The notes under the pieces: generated by a model
What the model was told of the DNA's origin: nothing
The model's input: the letters and a program-made list of their open reading frames with translations, nothing else
The model's database searches: none
Shown here: positions 58,158-64,000 of the stretch, piece by piece
Position numbering within the stretch: position 1 is the stretch's first letter
Layout of the letters: every line of letters starts with the position of its first letter
NCBI GenBank assembly: GCA_035461385.1
Contig: DATHVI010000042.1
Span: 21,892-85,891 of the forward strand
Length of the DNA: 64,000 nucleotides
Reading direction: 5' to 3'
From: DATHVI01 sp035461385
GTDB lineage: Bacteria > Actinomycetota > Thermoleophilia > Solirubrobacterales > 70-9
Translations under genes and position numbers: made by a program

Positions 58158-59720
58158 ATGGAGATCCAGGCGCCACACATCGACTGGGCCGGGCTCTCGC
58201 CGTTGCTGGCGCTCACCGGCGGCATCCTCGCGGTGCTCGTCGCCGCGCTCGTCACCTCCGGGCGGGCCCAGCGGATCGCCGTCTCGGCGATGAGCCTGAT
58301 CTCGCTTGCGGCCGCCGCGGCCGCGTGCGCCTGGCAGTGGGGCGAGCGGGACGACCTGCTCGCCGGCGCGCTCCGTCTCGACGAGCTCGGGCTCGCGGTC
58401 GCCCTGATCGCGATCGCGTCGGCGGCGTTCTGCATCCCGCTCTCCTGGCGGGAGGAGGCGGCCGACCGCGCGGTTGGCCCGGTCGGTCACGGCGAGTTCC
58501 AGCTCCTGCTGCTCTCGTCGGCGCTCGGAATGGCGCTGCTCGCCTCCTCGCAGAACCTGATCACGCTGTTCGTCTCGCTCGAGCTGCTCTCGATCCCGCT
58601 CTACGCCCTCTGCGGGTCGAACCTGCGGCGGCGCGAGTCGCTCGAGTCGGGCCTCAAGTACCTGGTGATCGGCTCACTCGGCTCGGCGACGCTGCTCTAC
58701 GGGCTCGCGTTCGTCTACGGCGCCTCCGGCTCGACCGACTTCACCGGGATCCGCGAGGGGATCGGCGGCGACGTCTTGAGCGACCCGGTGCTGCTGATCG
58801 GGATCGCGCTCGCCGCCACCGGGCTCGCTTTCAAGCTCTCGATCGCCCCCTTCCACCAGTGGACCCCGGACGTCTACCAGGGGGCGCCGACCCCGGTGAC
58901 GGCGTTCATGGCGGTGGCGACGAAGGCGGCCGCGTTCGCCGTCCTCGTCCGCTTCTTCGACGTCGCGCTCGGCCCCGCCGCCGGCGACTGGCAGCCCGCC
59001 CTCGCCGCCCTCGCCGCGGTCTCGATCGCCGTCGGCAACGTCGGCGCGCTCGGCCAGAGCTCGCTCAAGCGCCTGCTCGGCTATTCGGGCGTCGCCCAGG
59101 CCGGCTACATGCTCGTCGGGGTCGTCGTCGCCACCGAGGCCGGGATCTCGGCGCTCGTCTTCTACCTCGCCGCCTACGCGTTGATGAACCTCGCCGCGTT
59201 CGCGGTGATCGCCCTGCGCGAGCGCGAGACCGGCTTCGGCGACGACATCCGCTCGGTCGAGGGCCTCGGCGCCGAGCGCCCGGCGCTCGCCTGGCCGCTG
59301 ACGATCTCGATGCTCGCGCTTGCCGGGATCCCGGGGACCGCGGGGTTCATCGGCAAGCTGTTCCTGATCGAGGCCGCGGTCGAGGGCGACTACACCTGGC
59401 TCGGGGTCGCGATCGTGATCGGGACGATGGTCTCGCTCGCGTACTACCTCCGGGTGGTCGCAGCCGTCTGGATGCGTCCCGCGCCCGAGCCGGCGGCCGG
59501 CGTCCCGGCGATCGCCGGCGGCTCGCCCGACGCGGAGGCCGCCCGCGCCGACGAGCTCGCACGCCCCGAGCCGAACGCCACCCCGGAACGCCGCTCGCTG
59601 ACCGTCGTCGCGCTCGCGATCATTGCCGGGGCGGCGACGATCTTCTTCGGCGTCGTCCCCTCGCCGCTCGTCGAGTGGGCCGAGGCGGCGGGCGAGGCGC
59701 TCGCGCCGTTCCTGTCCTGA
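58158..59720 (+). CDS. nuoN: NADH-quinone oxidoreductase subunit N
   Basis: A 520-residue ND2-type antiporter-like subunit. Landmarks: LLLLSSALGMALLASSQNLITLFVSLELLSIPLYAL, LAFKLSIAPFHQWTPDVYQGAPTPVTAFMAVATKAAAFAV and GYSGVAQAGYML. The C-terminal part includes a charged loop with ADELARPEPNATPERRS before the last helix. It closes the nuoA-N operon, and ends 16 bases from the convergent cupin gene. Confidence 0.97.
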   Translation: MEIQAPHIDWAGLSPLLALTGGILAVLVAALVTSGRAQRIAVSAMSLISLAAAAAACAWQWGERDDLLAGALRLDELGLAVALIAIASAAFCIPLSWREEAADRAVGPVGHGEFQLLLLSSALGMALLASSQNLITLFVSLELLSIPLYALCGSNLRRRESLESGLKYLVIGSLGSATLLYGLAFVYGASGSTDFTGIREGIGGDVLSDPVLLIGIALAATGLAFKLSIAPFHQWTPDVYQGAPTPVTAFMAVATKAAAFAVLVRFFDVALGPAAGDWQPALAALAAVSIAVGNVGALGQSSLKRLLGYSGVAQAGYMLVGVVVATEAGISALVFYLAAYALMNLAAFAVIALRERETGFGDDIRSVEGLGAERPALAWPLTISMLALAGIPGTAGFIGKLFLIEAAVEGDYTWLGVAIVIGTMVSLAYYLRVVAAVWMRPAPEPAAGVPAIAGGSPDAEAARADELARPEPNATPERRSLTVVALAIIAGAATIFFGVVPSPLVEWAEAAGEALAPFLS

Positions 59721-59736
59721 GCCTCGGCCGGTCAGC

Positions 59737-60381
59737 TCATCGAGGCGGACCCGGCCCGGGCCCGAGCTCCGCCGGCACCGGCTCACCGGCGCGGACCTGC
59801 TCCGGGGTGCCCGCGGTGCCCATCTCCTCGTAGCGCGGGTAGACGCCGCGATAGCCGCGGCGGTGCGCGAGCGGGACGAGGACGCCGAACAGGGCCCGCT
59901 GGACGATCCGAGGCGGCCGGCGGAAGGCGATCACATCCGAGAACTCGGCCGAGATCGCGGCGATCTGGAGCATCCCGGGCATCCCCTTGGCGTTGGTGCG
60001 CCCGTCGCGGGCGAGTCCCCACAGGGTGCGGATCATCTGCACGAAGCGATCCCCCGGCGTGATCGTCACCCGGCAGATCGTCTCCCCCTCCCCGGTATGC
60101 CACCAGTCGTGCCAGGTTCCGGCCGGGATGTCGATCCGGGTGCCGGCGCCGGCGTTGCCTTCGACGCCATCGAGCCGGTAGCCGAGCTCGCCGTCGAGAA
60201 CCTCGAAGCTCTCGTCGATCGCGGGGTGGAGGTGCTCACCGGCAACCGCGGCGCCGGGGTCGAGGAGCAGCTCGGCGACGAGCCGATGCTCCGGGCTCTG
60301 CGAGGGCGCTTCGAGCACGATCCCGCGCTCCCCGGTCACCGGGTTGTAGAGGGTGTCGCCTGGCTGGGCCTCGCGGGGCAT
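59737..60381 (-). CDS. Cupin domain protein
   Basis: A 214-residue protein with a cupin barrel in the first 120 residues: HLHPAIDESFEVLDGELGY gives His and Glu ligands and IPAGTWHDWWHTGEGET the second-motif His. The C-terminal half (from about 120) is helical, with DRFVQMIRTLWGLARDG and RGVYPRYEEMG, and may contact membrane or a partner. Function unknown; similar proteins are often annotated as cupin-domain. The ATG at 60381 has no Shine-Dalgarno; instead its leader consists of two 20-bp direct repeats behind a good promoter. Confidence 0.83.
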   Translation of the reverse strand: MPREAQPGDTLYNPVTGERGIVLEAPSQSPEHRLVAELLLDPGAAVAGEHLHPAIDESFEVLDGELGYRLDGVEGNAGAGTRIDIPAGTWHDWWHTGEGETICRVTITPGDRFVQMIRTLWGLARDGRTNAKGMPGMLQIAAISAEFSDVIAFRRPPRIVQRALFGVLVPLAHRRGYRGVYPRYEEMGTAGTPEQVRAGEPVPAELGPGPGPPR

Positions 60382-60382
60382 G

Positions 60383-60424
60383 GGGTCGACGTGAGCTCGG
60401 TGTTGGGTCGACGTGAGCTCGGTG
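60383..60424. repeat. Perfect 20-bp direct repeat in the leader of the cupin gene
   Basis: GGGTCGACGTGAGCTCGGTG occurs at 60383-60402 and 60405-60424, 22 bases apart (two turns). It lies between the promoter at 60431-60458 and the ATG at 60381. Each unit contains GTCGAC and GAGCTC palindromes. Candidate operator or leader duplication. Confidence 0.85.
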
Positions 60425-60430
60425 ATCACG

Positions 60431-60458
60431 ATCCTATGCCCGTAGCGGCATCGGTCAA
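60431..60458 (-). promoter_or_regulatory. Sigma-70-type promoter for the cupin gene
   Basis: On the minus strand TTGACC (60458-60453), 16-base spacer, TAGGAT (60436-60431). Transcription would begin near 60424, at the edge of the direct repeats. Confidence 0.65.
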
Positions 60459-60525
60459 GGGTTCGCGTCTGATTGAGTCTGCGGGTCCGGGGTGCATCGG
60501 ACCAACCTGGACGGAGGTGGCGAGG

Positions 60526-60972
60526 ATGGATCAGCCAACCGCGGAGGATGCGCTCGAGCGGCTCGAGCCGCTCGTCGGCGAGTGGCGGCTCGAGGCGCGA
60601 GGACCGGACGGCGAGAACTGGCCCGGGAAGGCCGGGGCGACGATCGAATGGCACGACTCCGGGGCGCACCTGATCATCCGGTCGTGGGTCGAGATGCCCG
60701 AGGCGCCGAACGGCGTCTCGGTGATCGGCTGCGACGCAGCGAACGGAACCTACATCCAGCTCTACTCCGACGACCGCGGCGTCTGTCGGATCTACGAGAT
60801 GAGCATCGACGAGCGCGAGTGGAAGCTATCGCGCGAGGGCGAGCCGTTTGCGCAGCGGTTCACGGCGACGATCAGCCCGGATGGGAAGACGATCGACGGC
60901 CGCTGGGAGCTGGCCGAGGACGGGACGAACTTCACGACCGATTTCGATCTCACCTACCGGCGGATCGAATAG
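60526..60972 (+). CDS. DUF1579-like lipocalin-fold protein
   Basis: A 148-residue, probably cytoplasmic protein of beta-strand character. The block LERLEPLVGEWRLEARGPDG at the start and the strands IEWHDSGAHLIIRSWVEM, GTYIQLYSDDRGVCRIYEM and TFTTDFDLTYRRIE-like NFTTDFDLTYRRI resemble DUF1579 and nitrobindin-like beta-barrel proteins that bind small ligands. No catalytic residues are known. ATG 60526 is preceded by GGAGG with a slightly long spacer. It is divergent from the cupin gene. Confidence 0.75.
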   Translation: MDQPTAEDALERLEPLVGEWRLEARGPDGENWPGKAGATIEWHDSGAHLIIRSWVEMPEAPNGVSVIGCDAANGTYIQLYSDDRGVCRIYEMSIDEREWKLSREGEPFAQRFTATISPDGKTIDGRWELAEDGTNFTTDFDLTYRRIE

Positions 60973-61095
60973 CTCAGCTCGGGTGCGCGGATCGAGTGCG
61001 GGGTTGAGCCGCCACATCCAGCTCAACCCCACATCGGACGCTCGGGCCCGAGGCTGGTCAGCAAGGCGTGGCTAGTGCCGGATGCTCACGATCAC

Positions 61096-61294
61096 TCAGA
61101 CCAGGAGCAGCTTGACGAGCCAGTCGGCGAGGAGCATGCAGCGCCCGACCTCGACCGCGAGCGTCGTGGGCGGCGGCGAGCCACCTGCTGCCTCCTCGCT
61201 CACCCCGGCCGAGCTGGCTTCCGAGGGCGGCGTAGTAGGCACCGCCGGCAGCGAAGCCGGCGATCGTCGCGACCAGAACTGCGGCTGCGTTCAC
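61096..61294 (-). pseudogene. Frameshifted remnant of a DUF1761 membrane protein
   Basis: From GTG 61294 one frame reads NAAAVLVATIAGFAAGGAYYAALG, the first helix of DUF1761 proteins. Near 61225-61240 the coding signal shifts by one base to GVSEEAAGGSPPPTTLAVEV, ending MLLADWLVKLLLV at TGA 61096. Neither frame alone gives a complete protein, and the usual last helices are absent. The GTG is 4 bases from the upstream gene stop, showing a former operon. A sequencing error could explain the shift but not the short C-terminus. Confidence 0.55.
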
Positions 61295-61295
61295 G

Positions 61296-61976
61296 TCAGG
61301 CGTCAATCTCGCCCCCCTCGAGCGCCGACTTCAGCTCGGTCAGGTGCCCGCGCCAGAACGCCTTCATCCGCTCGGCCTCGTCTGCGTCGGCGAGCCGCAC
61401 GTGCTCGAGCGCGAGGGCGCTCTTGTGATCGCCCTTCGCGGTGAAGGTGACGGTGACTCGCGTCTCGCCGCCGTCCCAGTCGAACCGCGCCGACTTCGGT
61501 CGCGTCGCGGTGCGCTCGTGGAGCCGGTCGCGATCGAGCCAGCGCTTGCGCCGGGACCCGTCGACGACCGCGTCGAAGAGCCGGCCGACGGGGACCGCGA
61601 CGGTCTTCGACGCCGAGGCCGCGAAGCCATCCGCTCGCTCGCCGACGGCGCGCAGGCCCCGGCCGCGCTCGTAGCTCACCGTGACCGCCTGGGCATTCCA
61701 TGCCAGTGGGTCGATTCCGAGCTCGGTGGCGACGTGGCGGGCGATCTCGGTGTGGCTCCGCTCGGCCCCGCCCCAATCGTCGAGCAGGTCGAACCACTCC
61801 TCCCAGCCGCGTCCCGTCCGCTCGCGGATCCCCTCGTCGGAGATCACCAGCGGCACGTCCGCCGTCCCTCTCGCCTCGTCGCCCGCGAGCAGAATCGCCC
61901 GCGCGGCGGTGTAGCTCTCGCCGGTCTTCTCCATCCGCGCGCGGACGAGGCGCTTGAACGATCTCTGCCTGGTCAT
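61296..61976 (-). CDS. DUF4287 plus SRPBCC protein
   Basis: A 226-residue fusion. Residues about 1-70 match DUF4287 (MEKTGESYTAARAILL, GRGWEEWFDLLDDWGGAERSHTEIA), which includes the WEEW...LD motif. From about residue 85 an SRPBCC/AHSA1-like domain follows (TVSYERGRGLRAVGER, VAVPVGRLFDAVVD, and a C-terminal helix MKAFWRGHLTELKSALEG). Common in Actinobacteria with unknown function. ATG 61976 has GGAG upstream. The remnant DUF1761 gene begins right after it. Confidence 0.82.
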   Translation of the reverse strand: MTRQRSFKRLVRARMEKTGESYTAARAILLAGDEARGTADVPLVISDEGIRERTGRGWEEWFDLLDDWGGAERSHTEIARHVATELGIDPLAWNAQAVTVSYERGRGLRAVGERADGFAASASKTVAVPVGRLFDAVVDGSRRKRWLDRDRLHERTATRPKSARFDWDGGETRVTVTFTAKGDHKSALALEHVRLADADEAERMKAFWRGHLTELKSALEGGEIDA

Positions 61977-62117
61977 CTTCGTGCTCCTCTCGACTGGCGA
62001 GGCTCCGCGACTCACGCTCGCGACGCCCCGCCGGAAAGGGCATGCTGACCGGCGTCCCGAGGGCTCGAGCCCCCTTTGCCCCCGCTCGCGCCGGCGGCGT
62101 GAGCGCCGGAATCGGGG

Positions 62118-62141
62118 GTTGGGCGCGGGACGGCGCCCAAC
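62118..62141 (-). terminator. Strong hairpin downstream of the YbaK-like gene
   Basis: GTTGGGCGC, 6 bases, GCGCCCAAC: perfect 9-bp arms, about 110 bases after the end of the minus-strand gene at 62250. No T tract. The 273-base interval 61977-62249 otherwise shows no gene. Confidence 0.5.
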
Positions 62142-62249
62142 AACAGTATCTCTCACCTGAGACTGCCGGGCGATCGAGAACTCATCGCCGGGTGGGACGG
62201 ACGCAGACCTACTGCGGCAGCGGGTCCGCGAGCTGCGTTCGTTCGCGCC

Positions 62250-62735
62250 CTAGTCCTCGCAGACGTCAGCGAGCGTGGCGTCGGCGGCGCGAACGACCTC
62301 GTTCGGGTCGAGGAGCACCGAGTGGCGGTGGTCGCCGCCGGTGCAGAGGATTCGCTCGTGCTCGAGCAGCCGGCGGTCGACCACCTCGGGCGCGGGGAGC
62401 AGCGGGCCGAAGGGCGGCAGCGCGCCGACGTCGAAGTCGGTGAAGTCCGCGCCCATCTCCTCCTCGGTCGCCAGGCGCAGCTTCGCGCTCGCGCCGAGCG
62501 CGTCGCGCGCCTTGGGGAGGTCGAGCCGGTGCGAGGCCGGGATCACCGCCATCCGGTAGGCGTCGCCGTCGCGCAAGAGGACCGTCTTCGCCGCGTGGTC
62601 GGGGGCGACCCCGGCCGCCTTCGCCTCCTCGGTGGCCGAGTAGGTCTGCTCGTGCTCGACGGTCTCGTGGGCGATCCCGCGCTCGTCGAGGAACTTGGTG
62701 AGCGTCTCGATGCCGTCGCGTGCTTCGGTGGCCAT
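62250..62735 (-). CDS. ybaK: YbaK/ProX-like aminoacyl-tRNA deacylase
   Basis: A 161-residue editing domain. The conserved HAAKTVLLRDGD holds the catalytic-site lysine; SHRLDLPKARDALGA and VGALPPFG are the other YbaK/ProRS-INS motifs, and LCTGGDHRHSVLLDPNEVV lies near the C-terminus. These proteins deacylate mischarged tRNA (Cys- or Ala-tRNA-Pro), or in some cases act on free D-aminoacyl species. GGAGGAGG precedes the ATG. Divergent from the AEC transporter gene. Confidence 0.92.
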   Translation of the reverse strand: MATEARDGIETLTKFLDERGIAHETVEHEQTYSATEEAKAAGVAPDHAAKTVLLRDGDAYRMAVIPASHRLDLPKARDALGASAKLRLATEEEMGADFTDFDVGALPPFGPLLPAPEVVDRRLLEHERILCTGGDHRHSVLLDPNEVVRAADATLADVCED

Positions 62736-62866
62736 CGCTTCCTCCTCCGATCGCTGCCGCCTCGAATCGTACGCCGATAGCGCGGGCGCGCAACCTGGCG
62801 CGCACGAGCGCCGGCGCCGATCGTCGCCGGACGCGCGACGCGGCCCCTGCGCGAGGATGCCGGGCC

Positions 62867-63787
62867 GTGCTGCCGATCGTCGCCGCCATCGTCGCCTCGA
62901 CCGCTGCGGGGGTCTGGGCCGAGCACCGCTACCGGGGCCGGGCGGGCCTTGCCGCCCGGCGGTCGATGCTCGCGGTGCTCTACCTCGTCTTCCCCCCGGT
63001 CGTGTTCTTCAACATCGCCCGGGCGGAGGTCAGCCTCGACGCCGGGGCGGGAATCGGCTTGGCTTTCGTCTCACTCGGCCTGCTCGCCGCCACCGCCTGG
63101 ATCGTCGCCCGCCGCCTGCTCCGGCTCCGGCGCCCGGGGGTCGGCTCGTTCGTCAACGCGGCGATCGCGCCCAACACCGGCTACCTCGGCTACCCGGTCG
63201 TCGCCGCGCTGCTCGGCTTCGATGCGCTCAGCGAGGCGGCGGCTTACGACGTGCTCGTCTCGAGCCCGGTCCTGCTGCTCGGGGTGTTCGCCGTCGGCGC
63301 GGCGTTCGGCGAGCGGGCGGGCGAGGGCGTTCGCGAGCGGGCACTCGCATTCGTCACCCGAAACCCCCCGCTCTATGCGGCGATCGCCGGGCTGCTCGCC
63401 CCCGACGCCCTCGCCCCCGACGTCCTGGTCGACGCGTCGCGGATCGCGATCATGGCGGTCCTGCCGCTCGGCTTCTTCGCCGTCGGCGCGGTCCTCGCCG
63501 AGGAGGCCGTCGATGGGCGGATCGGGTTCCCGCCGCCGCTCGACGCCCCGGTGGCGAGCGTCGTCGCGCTGCGCCTCGTCGCCGGCCCGGCGTTGCTGTT
63601 CGCGCTCGCCGCGCCGCTGATCGACCTCCCGAACACCTACCTGCTGCTGGCGGCGATGCCGACCGGGCTCAACACGATCATCGTCGCCCACGCCTACGGG
63701 CTCGATCTGCGGATCGCGGCCGGGGCGATCGCCTGGTCGACGGCGATCGCGGTCGTGGTGCTGGCGGTCGCCGCGGCGTTCACGTGA
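62867..63787 (+). CDS. AEC (auxin efflux carrier) family transporter
   Basis: A 306-residue permease with about ten helices. Typical points are VLYLVFPPVVFFNIARAEV in helix 2, FVNAAIAPNTGYLGYPVVAALLG (the conserved N-G-YPVV region) and TYLLLAAMPTGLNTIIVAHAYG near the end. Bacterial members export malate or other carboxylates, or auxin-like compounds. The GTG at 62867 gives the proper first helix; the preceding in-frame stretch is arginine-rich and unlikely to be coding. Substrate unknown. Confidence 0.88.
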   Translation: MLPIVAAIVASTAAGVWAEHRYRGRAGLAARRSMLAVLYLVFPPVVFFNIARAEVSLDAGAGIGLAFVSLGLLAATAWIVARRLLRLRRPGVGSFVNAAIAPNTGYLGYPVVAALLGFDALSEAAAYDVLVSSPVLLLGVFAVGAAFGERAGEGVRERALAFVTRNPPLYAAIAGLLAPDALAPDVLVDASRIAIMAVLPLGFFAVGAVLAEEAVDGRIGFPPPLDAPVASVVALRLVAGPALLFALAAPLIDLPNTYLLLAAMPTGLNTIIVAHAYGLDLRIAAGAIAWSTAIAVVVLAVAAAFT

Positions 63788-63814
63788 CGCTCGCCTCCCC
63801 GCCGCCCGGCCTCC

Positions 63815-63820
63815 TAGCAT
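63815..63820 (+). promoter_or_regulatory. Putative -10 box for the thyX gene, leaderless arrangement
   Basis: TAGCAT, 8 bases, GTG at 63829. Confidence 0.45.
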
Positions 63821-63828
63821 TGGGCGCC

Positions 63829-64000
63829 GTGCGCTACCCGGTCGAATCGTTCACCGCCGCCGAGCGAGAGCTCCTCGCTCCCCACTTCACCAACCTCGAC
63901 CGGCCCGTGTTCTGCCTCGTCAACCTCCCGGAAGCGGTCAAGGGCGCGCTGTTCGCCCGCTACTCGCGCTACGAGGGCACGCTGCGCCGCCTCTACCTCG
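63829..64000 (+). CDS. thyX: Flavin-dependent thymidylate synthase ThyX-like, N-terminal part (3' truncated by window edge)
   Basis: 57 codons are visible and the frame runs off the right edge. The segment FTAAERELLAPHFTNLDRPVFCLVNLPEAVKGALFARYSRYEGTLRRLYL-type sequence (blocks HFTNLDRPVFCLVNLPE and ALFARYSRYEGTLRRLYL) matches the start of the long actinobacterial ThyX-like proteins. The FAD/dUMP motif RHR lies beyond the window, so identification rests on the N-terminus only. ThyX makes dTMP from dUMP with FAD and methylene-folate. GTG start with a TAGCAT box 8 bases upstream. Confidence 0.72.
   Translation, partial: MRYPVESFTAAERELLAPHFTNLDRPVFCLVNLPEAVKGALFARYSRYEGTLRRLYL

Overview
The window is very GC-rich (roughly 70 percent by eye), with strong G/C preference at third codon positions, many GTG/TTG starts and long antisense shadow frames. 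Gene content (ClgR/HspR-type actinobacterial lon neighbourhood, NarL-type two-component genes, a 14-gene nuo operon, large ThyX-type thymidylate synthase, heliorhodopsin) points to an actinobacterium, most likely class Thermoleophilia (Solirubrobacterales or relatives). That assignment is an inference from protein style, not from rRNA. No tRNA, rRNA, CRISPR, prophage or transposase was seen, and no gene-free stretch exceeds 300 bases.

Layout. (1) 1-5954: a translationally coupled run (short-chain dehydrogenase, SRPBCC protein, FAD oxidase, DUF1365, UV-damage endonuclease UvsE) faces a heliorhodopsin gene, followed by a cation/proton antiporter. It looks like a light and photodamage island. 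(2) 6015-22879: mixed housekeeping genes: flavin reductase-like protein, M20 peptidase, DUF1611 ATPase, cupin, cyclase, dCTP deaminase, ClC channel, TypA/BipA, RibD-like reductase, Ca/Na exchanger, Lon and an MFS transporter. (3) 22876-33189: a probable catabolic island: FAA hydrolase, FadR-type regulator, cupin, a four-gene xanthine-dehydrogenase-family hydroxylase whose molybdenum subunit is split in two, and divergently a citryl-CoA-lyase-like protein, CoA ligase, VOC protein and GST. (4) 33418-43711: primary-type sigma factor, reductase-like SDR, HdeD-like protein, GAF histidine kinase, MsrB, flavoprotein, NarL regulator, SerS, lipoprotein cytochrome c and a secreted beta-propeller protein. 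(5) 44341-59720: complete nuoA-N operon for respiratory complex I. (6) 59737-64000: cupin, DUF1579-like protein, DUF4287/SRPBCC protein, a decayed DUF1761 remnant, YbaK-like deacylase, AEC transporter and the 5' end of thyX.

Cross-cutting signals. Many first genes of transcription units have a TANNNT box 6-9 bases before the start codon, the pattern of leaderless mRNAs. Two genes have no ATG/GTG/TTG start but an ATC where a start is expected: one after a strong Shine-Dalgarno, one after a leaderless-type -10 box. A third may start at ATA. Short dispersed repeats (51 bp and about 65 bp families) sit exactly at gene junctions, including between the two halves of the molybdenum subunit, between nuoF and nuoG, between nuoI and nuoJ, and in frame inside nuoG.
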